A stretch of 64,000 bases of DNA, taken from contig OU015532.1 in NCBI GenBank assembly GCA_907165065.1, positions 46,167,839-46,231,838 on the forward strand, given 5' to 3'. Positions 37,351 through 49,715 of the stretch are shown piece by piece (the first letter of the stretch is position 1; each line of letters begins with the position of its first letter). The notes beneath the pieces were generated by a model that was given only the letters and a program-made list of their open reading frames with translations, did not search any database and was not told the origin of the DNA. The DNA is from Caprimulgus europaeus (Eukaryota > Chordata > Aves > Caprimulgiformes > Caprimulgidae). A program made the position numbers and the translations under genes.

Positions 37351-38749
37351 GTTCTATGTGTTGTGAGTGAATTGATTTTGGACTTAAAAGTCTTCCCAGC
37401 TATCTGTAATTTAGATGAACACCATGTTTATAGGGCAAATAATTTTACAGTGCTCTTGTTTATTGATAAAACCTATAAATCTTGATATTCTGCTTTGGAG
37501 AAGCAACTTCTTTTCCCAGAAGAGCTCAAAAAGATTCTCTGGAAATGTTCATGCTATTTTGGTTTTGTGGTGGTTTCACTTGGCGAGTCTAAAAACCAGG
37601 ACAGGTTTGTGTGTATATCATCCCATAAACTGCCATTGTACTGTCTTTTAAAGTGTTCAGGTAATGGCCACTAATGTGGGATCTTCTATGAGATTAAAAG
37701 AAAAAAAATCAAAAACCAAAGGGATTTTAATGTGCATAGAGCTCAGATTCACCAACCTGCACCAAAACATTACAGGATGAACAGCCTACCAATATGAATA
37801 AGGATTGCTCATCACGCATCAGGTTTTACACTACATTCATGACAAGGCTGAAAATCACCTTTTAATTTAGAGGGATGACAGTTGCCTGCATACATTTGGT
37901 CTCATTCTGCACTGTCCACAGCTGTCACTTTGATATCTCTCTTGATATCTAGTTTTTATTCTAACTGAATCCAGAAAACACTGGTTATTACCATATTTAC
38001 AGTAAACACTCTGCCTTCCTTAGCAGTAGTTGAAAGGATTAGCCAGACTAATGGAGTGAAACTTTCTCACTTTCCAAGAGATTTGGTTTCTCTGCAAGGC
38101 AGATGGGACAGGCTGGCAGGCAGGAGCAAGGAGAAATTTTCTTCAGTGCCTATTGGAAAGACTAATATGGACTTCAGTCACTCTGTCACCTCTCACACTT
38201 CCCACCAGTTGATAAGGCAAAAATGAAGCAGGTAAAAAGAAAACATTTTGGAAATTAATGGAGATGGGAGAAGAAAGTACTTGAAATGATGAGAAGAATT
38301 CCAGTGTACTCATTACTTGCCTGCCAGATTTTACTCACTAGGTGGTCTCCACATACAGATACTATAGCTGAGAATATTTTTTAGTATCACTTTTTTTCTT
38401 TCACACTTTGCCCACATTTCAACATCTATACATCTCCCCTTAATGACTTTAGCACAGTTTAATGTCTCCTCTGCCGTTCTCACTAGTCATCACCTCTGAT
38501 TACTGATGGCACCAGGTCTCCCTGTGGTTTGCCCTTTGTGAGCAGCTACTTTTAATTTGGTCTGCAGCAACTGCAGAAATGGCAGAGGGCAACTACAGAG
38601 CAGGCTGATGCTTGGCAACAGACTTAGGGGTGCATTGTTTTTTTGGTGATGTTTTAATATATTTTTTTTTAATTATTATTTTTAAGATTATGGGACACAC
38701 TAAGATTTCCAGCTTGGGAAATAATTTAGATTGTAACTCTTGAGAAGAC
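37351..38749. other. Single-copy AT-rich DNA, no gene seen
   Basis: No gene or dispersed repeat recognised. An A/T-rich patch lies at 38655-38685. Confidence 0.5.
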
Positions 38750-39035
38750 TCGTCAGTCTCTTCTCACAGGTAAAAAGAGATAGAACGAGAGGAAATGGGC
38801 TCAGGTTGCACCAGGGAAGGTTTAAATTGGATCTGAGGAAAAACTTCATCACTGAAAGGGTTGTCAAGCATTGGAACAGGCTGCCCAGGGAGGTGGTGGA
38901 GTCACCTTCCCTGGAGGGATTTAACAGACGGGCAGATGAGGTGCTCAGGGACATGGTTTAGAGGTGGAATTGGTTTATGGTTGGACTTGATGAACTTAAA
39001 GGTCTTTTCCAACCACTGTGATTCTGTGATTCTCC
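38750..39035 (+). mobile_element. CR1 LINE 3' end, plus strand
   Basis: Starts at about gtcagtctcttctcacagg. The frame from 38740 gives [18 protein letters not shown], then [20 protein letters not shown] and [20 protein letters not shown], the CR1 ORF2 C-terminus. The 3' UTR (gaacttaaaggtcttttcc) ends in two octamers, gtgattctgtgattct. The coding part is still in one frame for about 70 codons, so this copy is moderately young. Confidence 0.94.
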
Positions 39036-42000
39036 CTCTACTCTGATTTAATCTGCCACTAGAATGAAAAATCCTGTTTTATATGAAACTTTTCAAACTG
39101 CTGATCAGAAATGCAACAGCTTGAATTGCAATTCTGGACACATATTACGCCCCTCTTCTGATAATTTATTTACATGAGTAACACTGCTGCAGTGTTTATG
39201 TGAATAAGTGCTAATCAAGGAGTAAAAAAAGTTATGAAATGAACTGTTTGTAAACAATTATGAGACTTTCCTTGTAACAGTGTTGCTAAATTAGGCTGCT
39301 GTTAATCTGTGTATGAACAGTGTCTTCTAAAACCCCAGAGGATAAGGTTAGGAAACCTCATGGTGTGAATAACTGACATCAGTTCTCATGGAAATTTAAA
39401 CCATTTCTAGTATGGAATGTGACTGTTATTTAGTGACTTCAGTAGCACAGCAACGCAGCAATGGTGCCTCATCATTTCAGACAAGGAGAGAAAGAAACTT
39501 GTGCAATATTCAAACTGCAGAGAAAAATTACTGTAGTTTTTTACTCCTGGTTCTTCTAATAGCCCTACATGAGTAAATGAACGTGTAGTAAAATACACAT
39601 AGGAAAGAAAAGGGCATGTGATCTTTACTAAGCAGGAGTGGCTGGGAAGGTCAGTGATGATTTCACTGTAATTTGCATCCCTGGCAGAGCAGCATCAGCC
39701 ACATAAGGATTAATTTTGTACTCCCACATAAGGAGGACACAAATATCAGTCTAAATGATAGATCCTTCTTTGCTACTCTTCTTTTCCTTTCTAAGAGTTG
39801 GGTTTCCTTCTTGCTCCTCAAGTGTAAGTCCTACCAGTTTGCTCCCTGACGTGCGTGCACACACAGTCTTCCTTTTATACTTGAGTGTGACAATGCAGAT
39901 GCTTAGATAATTTCTACTCATTGTGTCACAGATACTTCTATGGTATGATGCTTTTAAGGCCAAGACTGTAGGTCTTACCACCACCACCTCCACAACTAGT
40001 CAGTGAAATGCTGCCAGTCCCTTCTTTTCTTCTACTGAAACTATCTTTGATCCATCTTTTCACTCCCCTGTTATCTGTCACCACTACTGGTCCAGGGGAT
40101 GAGCAGCCTGCTCTCTGATATGGCTGTGATATGACAAGGCATGATGACAGTTAAATCTGAAGAGCAGCAGCCAAGCTGTGGAGGGAATGCAGAACCAGAA
40201 ATAATCAATAAGGTTGCAGGTCGTAGGTGAGATGCAGTAAGATGACTTTTACAACATGTTTACAGGAAGAGGTTCTAATGGACCATGTGAGAAATCATTG
40301 CTAGTGTGCTTGGGAGAAGAACATGCCTAATTCTTTGCCTACAAAATGCCTGCCTGAAGCCATAATTCTGAGTCAATTTAAATAAAATAAAATAAAAAAG
40401 TAATGGACATTATCTCTCGGAAGGGAAGTCAATAACATCGTGTGGCACTTGTGTTAAATTTTTATCAGTCTCTTGCAAAAACACTGCAGATGACATCAAA
40501 TAATTATCTGCTTTCAGAGCACGGTCTGTAATGCCTAGCAGTTTTTATTATTGCAAAAGCTCTCACCAAGGAAACAAAGTCTCTGCCAGGTGGGAAGGTA
40601 ATTCTACAGCTATTATGTCCTAGAGTAAGATGACACTTTCAGTAAGTGGATATTAAAGTGCATCAAGTGATGGTGGTAGATCACATATGTATATGTTCTT
40701 GGGCATCAAATCAACCTCAAAGACACTGAGGTGCCATCAAATATCTTTGTGTATGTCAGGTAATATTGATCTTCTCCTTACTTGAAATAATAAAAGCAAA
40801 AATTTTAATATATATTTTATAAAGAGTTTAAAACTCTGAAGGGTACTGAGAACATTTAGATGTCCATACCTACAGGACATTACAGTTGTGACTTCTTACA
40901 TATATAGGATGACTCCTGCCTTAAAGGTGCCAAACTGATGACCTTAAAGACTCTGAACAACACAGAACAGGCAGAATTACTGAAGCTTCGTTTGAACAGC
41001 ATCACCATTTGTCTCAACTTTCAGCCTCCAGAGAGCTGCTCCGAGTAGCAGCGGTGCACATTCGTGAGGATGTCACTTTTGGTAGCAATTCTTCTGAGAA
41101 TGCCTGAGGAACCAGTTTATTTCATGTAAACTACTGAGAAGATCTCTGACAGCAGTGTCACAGGCTGCTTGTATGGATCTGAACTGACCAGCAGAGACAG
41201 AGTCATGGTACCTACAAGGACAACACATAGCACAGAAATACAGATTACTGTACCAGCTCCTCATATATTAATATATTACCAAAATATTTTTGCAAAAATA
41301 ACCCATTTACTAATTTTTTGAGTGTTCAAGGCAAGACACTGATTTAGGTGCTGAATTCTCAGTGCACTAAAATACATGAATCTTTAAAAGAAAACTGTCA
41401 AGAAATGTAACCACCCAAATTCTGACTAAAGTTAAAAAATAAATGAAGATGAGGGCCATTGCTCACAAAATCCATTATAAATTGAAATGCTTCCCATTTT
41501 ACTTGAACCAGGAATAAATTTAATTTAAAGAGATTTTTAATGGGTTTAAACTTCCTGCTTCACTTTGAATCAAATTTCAGTAGTCTTACAAACGTGTCCA
41601 AAAATGAAACAGAGTGCAGACAGTGTATTTGTCCAGTTCCCTCACCCTAAATGTCTGCTTTACTCATCCTGGCATGATAGAAACAATAAAATATGAATAA
41701 TTTTATAAAAAACTATTTTTGTTCCAAGAAATATTTTTATTATCAAATTTTTTTAGCACAACTGATCTTATATTGATAAAATCAATGTCTTTTAAATCAA
41801 GAAAATTGAAATTGGAGCTTTTGCTCTATCTAAAATTATTGCTTTGCACATTTGCTGTAGGTTTTCCAATCAGATGGATACAAAATTTGAGTGCTTTAGC
41901 TGAGAGCAATTGAGTGTAACACAGAAGAGATAATTTATGTTTTCCCTGCAACTCAGGTTTTGAGAAGATGTAATGCAGATTTTATTTTTAAAAGCTCAAT

Positions 42001-42480
42001 GGACATATTTGAGCTACTCCAAGAGTCTATGGAACATTAATTTTCTACACCGTTGCAGGCACTGGCAAAGGGTTGCTGATGGGAATTAGAAACACTGTGA
42101 CTTTAACACACAGATTATTTACTTGGTCCAACTGAAGAGATTTTCTGTATTTAGAAAGCAATCTGATGTAGAACACTTCTTTCCCTCATTGTGTTTTACT
42201 TGCTTGGGACTCAGTATTTGTATTTTGCTCACAGTATTTTTTCCTACACCGTCTTTGTCAGATTTTATGTTACCTTCATATCAAATAGTGATATCACATC
42301 AGTTCAATCAAACTTTTTGGCTTATTTCCTGAAAAATATTCCCCTTGGTTGGAGATTGCAGAGAAAAATACACCTGAGTGGGAAACCTTATTTTCTGCTA
42401 AGGTGCAATAAGGTGCTTAATGAGCAGAGAAAATTCCTTGAAATTTGATGCATTATGTGCCAAGGATACGTCGAGATAAA
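39036..42480. other. Single-copy AT-rich DNA, no confirmed gene
   Basis: No gene is supported. 39090-39290 and 40440-40580 look like complex, possibly conserved non-coding sequence. A CpG-containing minus-strand stretch at 41021-41103 has an acceptor-like start and a 26-codon frame to a TGA but is too weak to annotate (see findings). Confidence 0.4.
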
Positions 42481-42590
42481 CAACATCCACTACCCTCTCC
42501 TTATCTGCCAGCCTAGTCACCTTATTTTAGGAGGTTATCATATTGGTTAAGCATGATTTATCCTTCAAATATCCATGCTGACTGCTTAAA
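42481..42590 (-). mobile_element. Old CR1 reverse-transcriptase fragment, minus strand
   Basis: caacatccactaccctctcc, then agcctagtcaccttatttt, gttatcatattggttaagc and atccatgctgactgctt follow the order of the reverse complement of the CR1 reverse-transcriptase region around its FTKG...SCLTNL / VDVVYLDFSKAFD-type motifs. The fragment has stops and indels. A further patch at about 42765-42845 (gatatccactgcagctgc ... tgctaatcttgacctgt) may belong to another dispersed avian repeat that I cannot name. Confidence 0.6.
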
Positions 42591-44970
42591 AATTAAATTG
42601 ACTAAATGAAATCTTTGATTCAGCTGGCCTACTGACTACATTTCCAGTGGGAACTACAAGAGAAACAGTCAATATTTTGATGACTCACAAGCAAATACTG
42701 AGCTGGAGAACTTTTTAAAAGGTATTTATCTCTTTCTTCCTTCATTTTTTCCTGAGTAGAAGGTCTGTAACAGATATCCACTGCAGCTGCACCCGTGTCC
42801 ATCTTGCCTGCTAATCTTGACCTGTAAAATCTCTCTGGAGTACTAAAGCAGTGAGTTTGGGAATTCCTTCCTTAGTTGGATTTCTTGACTCATTATTGCA
42901 GCAGTTTTGTTCATGACTGTGAAGGCTGACAGAACATTAATATCTCACACTAATAGACAGGCTTGCTGATACTGAAGGGATCAGTGGGCTGAGGATGCAG
43001 AGAAGGGTTAAAGAAGGTTGTGTCAGAGTTAGGAGGTGAATCATTCCAGTTGCAGATGACAAGTGTTTCTTAAATCAACCACATTCCACATCATAGGAGT
43101 TCCACGAGTTTATGCGAGATTGCTGTCGAGGGAAACTATGAACATACAGGTCCATAACATCAAATTGAGGACACTGCACCCCAGCAGTACATGCAAAAGT
43201 AGATTTTGCTGCTGTAAGGACTGAGACAGAGGAGTTTTGCAGATTTTTACCCAGGACTGACTGAGAGTGGTTGGAATTTGAGTTTGGTCACAGGTGCCTC
43301 AGGCAGGCTCCTGCTACACAGCCGTGCTCCCTGCCAGCATCATCCCGCGGGACCTGGAGCTGATTTTACAGCCTTGTTATTTGCCATCCTGAGCATGTGT
43401 TTCCAGTTGTTTAATGCCTAAAGCTCTTTCTGTGCTAATGTTCTGTAGTTGTCTAACCATACTGGGAAAAGTCAGGCTTCTGAAAATCCAAGGCACTTAT
43501 TTTTTTTGCATGGGTTCAAGTGCAGCTCTATCCCAGGCTCTCACTTCATTGGTTTCTTTGCTTTGTGAACCACTAAAAATCTCCAAGAGCAATAGAATTA
43601 ATTAGTCTTAAAATGTCAGTATAAACACAATGAAAGAAAATTCTTGAGAAGAATTGTAGCTTGGAAATGTTTTTTGAAGTTCCTCCTCTACTAAAGCGTT
43701 TTACAGAATAAACAGAGATGTTGCCCCAAGGAACCTTGTGTGTTTTACAGTCTTAACACAAAAGGAGGAAAGGATGGAATTGGGACATTTAAATCATATC
43801 TGGGCTTCAACCCTGCTGTTCACTTGGTTAATTAAGTCAGTTTGCTTTGAAGAAAAGAAAAAAAAATATAAATATACCAGTTATTTTTCTATCCTTAGCT
43901 AAGCACCGAACTCATGAGTATTTTAGGAACATGTATATGCCAATAGCCTCGAGGTATGACGGCTGTTAACAAGCTGACGTGGAACATTTCTGCTTCTACA
44001 CGATACCAGAGGAGAAACTGCAATGAGACTGCAAGAATATGGACACATTGGGGAAAAAACAAGTTGCAGAACATGCAAGTATGACAAAAAAAAGGGCACT
44101 AAAATGACAATTAAACCATTAGAGACACCCTCTGAATTCATTAAGGATTTTATTAGGGTGAAGCCATAATAACCCTATATGGTACTACCCTCCTTTTAGT
44201 GTCATGTCAAAAGAAATGTGTTAAAGAAAGCCAGTCTGCACGCTGACTCTTCAGGGTGATGATGCTGAGTTGGTTTTAAATATAGATATATTGTAAATGA
44301 GCGTTTTTAAATGCTCTTCTGATCAGAAGAATAACCATGTAAAAATGCCTTTCTCCAGAAAAATGGGTCTTCACCTTCTATTCAATCTGACCTTTTTTTT
44401 TTCATCTGAAGTATATTTTTTAATAATATTTGCACTGATTAACGATTAGGGGTTTATTTATAGATTTTATTTTCTTTTCAGCTAAGAAGCACTCAGCCAA
44501 ATTAGACTGAAATATAATTCATGTCATTAAGGTTCCAGTTATAAAACTGTTAGAAAAAAACTATATAGACTTATTGTTTAAAAATCCCGAAGAGATGATG
44601 GAGTTGCTAAATTTCCAAGTACTTTGTAGACTCAATATGAAGAAGTAGCATGCCACCAGCTTGACATGACAACATGGACACTCTTCTCACTTCATGTGCC
44701 ATGGAGCCAAAGGAACTGTACTGATTAGGCTGACTCCGTGGCTATGGAAACGCTTTCAAAGGTGCGTTAGATCAGGACCTCCATGGAAACATCACTTCCC
44801 TTGTACTTCTGGGCAGCTTCCAGAGGTTAATTGTTATGGAATTGCTGTGAGACTTTTTAGTGGGAGTTGAATCTGCACTATGTTTCAGTGCTGCTGAGGG
44901 ACCTATGCTCAGTAAATTTCTCAGATCCCATTTTTAGCTCATGTATGTTTCTGTGAACCGAGGAACCTAA
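42591..44970. other. Single-copy DNA, no gene seen
   Basis: No exon recognised. 43900-44010 and 44640-44800 are CpG-containing, non-repetitive blocks. The latter has two tatggaaac / catggaaac words 40 bp apart. They may be conserved non-coding DNA. Confidence 0.4.
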
Positions 44971-45308
44971 GGCAGGGAGTTCCACGGGTTGATATGCACC
45001 ACGCAAGAAAGCACTTCTCTTTCTTGTCAGTACTTCTCTTTCCTGACAATTGCCCTCAGAGCCCTCTAGTTCCTGTGCTGCTGCCTTCTTTCTCTGTTTG
45101 CCTTTTATGATTTATAGACTTCTAGGGCATAGCTCATCCCAGCTGTCTCTTTTCCAAATGGAAAGGTTTTATTTAGTCATTCCTTGTATGGTAGCTCTTT
45201 CCTACCTGAGTTATTCTTGTTCTACTCCTCTATATCATCTTTAGTTTTACAGTAACATTTTTAAGATGAGATACCAGAACTTGATGAATATGCAGCATGT
45301 GGAAACAT
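44971..45308 (-). mobile_element. Ancient CR1/L3-lineage LINE fossil, minus strand
   Basis: A roughly 340-bp diverged block that keeps, in order, the landmarks of a LINE family seen in reptile genomes when read on its antisense strand: agggagttccacgggttga, gccctctagttcctgtgct, atgatttatagacttct, catcccagctgtctctttt, cttgtatggtagctctttcc, and aagatgagataccagaactt near the end. The last landmark corresponds to the CR1-clade reverse-transcriptase C-terminal region (compare the younger copy at 14500-14540, reverse complement). Divergence is far higher than in the other CR1 copies, so the insertion should predate birds. Family assignment is from recalled pattern, not alignment. Confidence 0.6.
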
Positions 45309-45686
45309 CTGACACACAATGATTTACTTAAACATTCTGCTTTGTTAGAATTTCCTTCCTAAAAAGACTAGGACTTGAAAAGTCAAATCACTGCATTTTT
45401 CCAGAATCAAAGGAACATGTACAGTGATGTTATGTTTGGTCACTTATTTTAAACTAGTCACTTTACCAGCTACATGGGAATCTAAAAAGCAAAGTCTTAC
45501 CATTGCAAAAATTCATCCCTTATTAAATTTCTTGCATTCCTGAGCTTGTGCAAATTGCTTAAAAACTTTGTGAACAGCTGCTGTGATATAATTGAGATGT
45601 TAACTCTGAAGCCTAATGGCAATGCAAGCAAAACTGCTACACTACAATGCTACTCACAGGATGGCATTGTAGCAGAAACACTGAGG
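45309..45686. other. Spacer, no gene seen
   Basis: Non-repetitive sequence between the LINE fossil and the truncated LTR. Nothing recognised. Confidence 0.5.
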
Positions 45687-46153
45687 TGTTTGCAAGTGAA
45701 AAGGGCTGGTGAGGGGCAAGTGTAGTAATTAGCAAAACCCAGATTTGGCATTTGGGTATGCCAGTGAGATATTCCATCTCATATCATGTCATGGTCAGTA
45801 CATTAACAAGGATGGACTGGAAAGCTGGGGACTCTCTCGGGGATCGCTCGGGCTCTCACTCTTTCAGGACTGTGGTTTGGCTTTGGGGACTGTCTCTGCT
45901 CCAGGATCACTGGCTGGGACAGGCTGGGCATCGGTTGGTGGGTGGTGAGCAACTGCACTGGGCATCACTCATTTGCATAGTCTATTATTACTGTTTATTA
46001 TTCTAATTTTATATAAATTCATATTTTTTTTTTATCTGAACCTATCAGTATTCTTACTCTTACCCTTCTGTTTCTCTCCCCTGTTCCCTGGTAGGGAGGG
46101 AGAGTGAGCGAGCGGCTGTGTTTGGCTGCAGGCAAAGGAGTGAAACCAGCACA
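45687..46153 (+). mobile_element. ERV LTR, 5'-truncated, plus strand
   Basis: Picks up the LTR at gtgtttgcaagtgaaaagg, continues through agcaaaacccagatttggc, gagatattccatctcatat, tggtgggtggtgagcaactg and a T-rich stretch, and ends gagcgagcggctgtgtttgg...gtgaaaccagcaca. The first ~180 bp, including the TG start, are missing relative to the copies at 52009 and 59438. Without the 5' edge no target-site duplication can be judged. Confidence 0.85.
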
Positions 46154-47189
46154 TATTGTCACTGAAAATGTTCATTGGTAAAGTGCTGCTGACAAAGCAA
46201 AGCAAAGTATAGAAGCAGCATCAGTGACATTACTGCACACGTGCTGTGGACATGAGTAGTGATACAACAGCGATATCATGGAGGAAATATGCTGAGATTT
46301 TGTTCTACAGCGAGGTTTTGGGCAACAATTTACTCTCACTTAGGAGTTCAGCTGTTAACTCATACAATTAAATTATAGGCGTATTGTTCTGATTTTAATC
46401 TTTTTCTTTTGTAATCCTTTCATCTAATTTCAAGCATCTGTGACGTACCAGTTTGTGTGGGAGAGGAATAGAAGGGAAAACAGCTCTCAGCGTCTCAACA
46501 TCACACTTGTGACCATTATGAGTGTGGTTTGTAGGTTGTTCCCATCAGTTCCTGGAAGGTGGTTTATATTCACCATCTCTTGGATGAAAACACACTGAAA
46601 GGCCATTTCAAAGAGACAACAACAACGGGTTTTGTGTGTCACAATCGCTGCCAAAGTGCACTGCAACCCATCCATACATTTCCACTGAGTTGCCTATGGA
46701 ACCAGCATGGTCTGGCAGATATGATTCAGCTGACTTTGTGTGCATATGATGTTAAATACCCATTTTTCAGGAGAATAAATTAAAATGCCAAGCTGATCTA
46801 TCAAACAAAAACTCATGTCTTTTCAGTTGAAATCAAGTTGTCAATTAATTCAGCCATTGGGCTACTAAAAAAAATTGCCAGCTGCAATTACAAATAATAA
46901 AATATAAATATAGAATGTATTTATAAAAATATAAATAAATTATTGCTCATGAACATTCAGAATTTGACATACATGTAGCAAGTAAATTGAACAGCTTCTG
47001 CAGAGCAGTTGTATATCTGTACTGAAATGTATCAAGTAGCTTACAGAAAAAACATTGATTTTTCTGTACATCTATATTACCTTGGATATAAGAAGATCCT
47101 GTAACTTGAAGTTTCCTTCCATTTAAGATCAGAGGCGAGCTGCACAGCTGTGTTAAATGGCACCCAGTGATGCCCCTGTCGCGGGTGGC
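46154..47189. other. No gene; possible 3' UTR of the minus-strand gene
   Basis: If the exon at 47190-47364 is real, this lies 3' of its stop on the minus strand. A minus-strand attaaa at 46394-46399 is the only polyadenylation-like hexamer I note, about 0.8 kb downstream. AT-rich low complexity lies at 46890-46935. Nothing else was recognised. Confidence 0.35.
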
Positions 47190-47364
47190 TCATTTGGCTG
47201 ACTGAGGACATGCACTGACAGAAGGCTCAAGCTTGGGCAGGTAAAATTTCTTAAGCTGCTTTAGCTCATCTTCATCCATCAGGCCGAGCTCTGGCCATCC
47301 TTGTCTCTGCTGTCAGTCTAGGCCAACGTGTTCCTCTGAGCTCAGCAGATTGTCTGCTATCTGA
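47190..47364 (-). pseudogene. Candidate terminal coding exon with in-frame TGA
   Basis: On the minus strand, an acceptor-like attttggcag precedes 47364. From there a frame reads QIADNLLSSEEHVGLD, a TGA at 47313-47315, then 40 further codons including GLMDEDELKQLKKFYLPKL, to a TGA at 47190-47192. Both parts look like ordinary protein, and the acidic-then-basic run after the TGA is unlike surrounding frames. The block starts with one base (T) that would complete the TG left by the exon at 59095-59340, giving a cysteine codon. The protein is not recognised. The internal TGA could be a CpG-decayed arginine codon, the true end of a shortened protein, a polymorphism or an error. A splice acceptor just after the TGA (ctgacag) exists but has no pyrimidine tract and the wrong phase. 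Confidence 0.5.
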
Positions 47365-48636
47365 CTGCCAAAATGTTCCTAATATGGAGCCTTTCCTCCA
47401 CTTTTGTTTCTCATACTCTTACAGTCCCCAGCAGTCATCCTTCCTCAGATGTTTTTTTCATCTTTAAGTTTCTTCTCCTTATACTTTGTGTAACAGAAGT
47501 GCCACAAATTCTTCAATGGGTATTTATAATGAAGTCTAGTGAATTTCAGTTCTGAAGTAGTCTTTAACTAACCTTGGGCTGAGACAATTTTCATGGGATG
47601 TTCCTGATCTTTCCATTTTAGAGAATAATTCAGAGCTGGGGACCTTGGATTCAAATGCTGTTTAGCAAAAAATGAATTAAAAAGTCATGAGTAGTTCCTT
47701 TGGCTTACAGGTACCAAAATGTCACTCAGCATCTTGACCCAAAATCCATTCCCAGTTTTTCTGGGGGGTTTGGGGTTGTTTATTTTTGGTGGTTGTTGGT
47801 TTGTTTTTATTGCTTTTTATTGTGTTTTTGGTTGGTTGATTTTTTTTTGTTACCTTCCCTCCAAGGTCATATACATGGTTCAGGTTGGTTTGAAGTATTC
47901 TTTGTTTCTATGTGCCCCTTCCCCTTCTTACCCAGAGATAATTTCTCAGTCACATTCAGCTTTTACCCCGTCCTTCTGTCTGGATGTTCCTATTCTTGAG
48001 CAGGCTCGCATCAGGATATGGGCAGAAGTACATGTCTATTGCAAAAGAAAGTAAACATCTCAATTAACCCATCTCCACAGGATTTACCTGGTGGGTAATT
48101 AGAATCCTGAACAGAACAATTCAAGTAAAGAACCAGTCTAATTCTGGAGAATCCCTTAAAACCCCAGGAAGTGCATTCCCTTAAATCACCCAGCAGCTCT
48201 CTGCTCAGGTAACTTGCAGAGACCACAGCTGTATAGAATCCTGTGCACAACACGCAGAGGGTGTTGCACACCTCACAGTTAAGAAAGCAACGATGTAGAT
48301 GGAATAAACTAATTACTTGCTGTGAACACTCATCATTTCATAGAAACAGACTCAAAACCTTATTTCTGTCGACACTGTTTGGAGCAACTTTGGTCCAAAC
48401 GCTCCAGTCATGCGATTGCGTGTTGCAGTAACCATGAAATTACAGTGTGGGGTTGATCTTTCTCAGCTTCTGTGAGTAGAACTCCTTCTATTTCAAGATT
48501 TTCATATTCAGAGATCAAGCTGTGACATGTCAAAGTGTTCATTCAGTGCTTTCAGGGAGGTGAGTGACAATACCCATTGTTTTCTTGCACCAGCATCCAC
48601 CCCAAATCAAAACTAAATTTTCTATTTCATAGCCAC

Positions 48637-48723
48637 ACACTGAGGAGTAACTTTGAACATAATTAACACTGAGGAGTAACTTTGAACATAATTAACACTG
48701 AGGATTAACTTTGAACATAATTA
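48637..48723. repeat. 29-bp tandem repeat, 3 copies
   Basis: Three head-to-tail copies of a 29-bp unit whose core is actgaggagtaactttgaac. Copies start with actgagg at 48639, 48668 and 48697, an exact 29-bp period. Copies 1 and 2 are identical through the core, and copy 3 has gatt for gagt. It is a small, probably variable minisatellite. Confidence 0.93.
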
Positions 48724-49690
48724 CAAAACGCATACAGAGGTAGAGGAAGATCCAAGAACTGCATCTGAAACCATTTTCTGTATGAAACAATATTTCAACA
48801 TAGTCCTGTACAATGATAGAGCCTGCTGTCAATGCAGCTGTAAGTGCAGGATATAAATGTTCAGAAAATTAGGGATGCCAATCTGCAAATTGGTGGAGCA
48901 TGGGTGACAAATAAATTGACAGGAATTTCTCTTCCACTTGGTTAAAGGCAGGATGGTATCTTCTGACTTTCATTATCTCAGAGAAATGTCCAAGACATCT
49001 CTAATTATAGTAGATAATTATGTTTATCTAGTATCTGTTTCATGCTGTAACAATCAGATCATGTCTTATGTGATAAATTTTACATACTAACATAAGCCAA
49101 TGCTAAGTGTTCTACAAATTATTGTCGACCACAGCAGTTAAAAACAATCCCTTTATGTGAACACTATTTGCCTTTTCACTTCATCGAAGATGCTTGAATT
49201 TCATCAATGTAAAATCATCTGTGAAAAAGTCCTGTACAAAATAAATGCTGCTCTAATATTAGGGGATCCTGGGACTAAACCAACAATGAAGTGATTTGGA
49301 TAGAAGACCTAAGTGTTATTTTCTATCCTGAATATTATTTAGCAATGTAAAGTGCTGAATTTCTTCATAAACTTGTTCTGTCATCTGGGAATACCTTCCT
49401 TGCCTCCTTATTGTATGTAGCACCAGAAGAGTGCCTGGTGTTTTGCAGACAGCAAGGACAAACAGCTATTTTAAGGAGTTATTTATATATATATTTATCT
49501 AGGTCCCTCTATCTATAAAAGATATAATGATGCAGAGTATTATTTGAAATCAGAAATTGTTTCTTAGGAAACACAGGAATTTTTTCTGCATGTAATGATT
49601 TATCTCTATGCCATGTCACTCGGAGTGAAGCAAAAATTAACATCAAAGCAAAGGGTATCTGAATGCCTCCTCGTCTGGTTGTGATTAGAT

Positions 49691-49715
49691 AACGTTGATA
49701 CAGCAAATCAACGTT
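49691..49715. repeat. Perfect 9-bp inverted repeat
   Basis: aacgttgat at 49691-49699 and its exact reverse complement atcaacgtt at 49707-49715 are separated by 7 bp. It could form a small stem or be a dyad protein-binding site, and it sits in CpG-bearing non-repetitive DNA. No terminator-like context is expected here. Confidence 0.7.
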
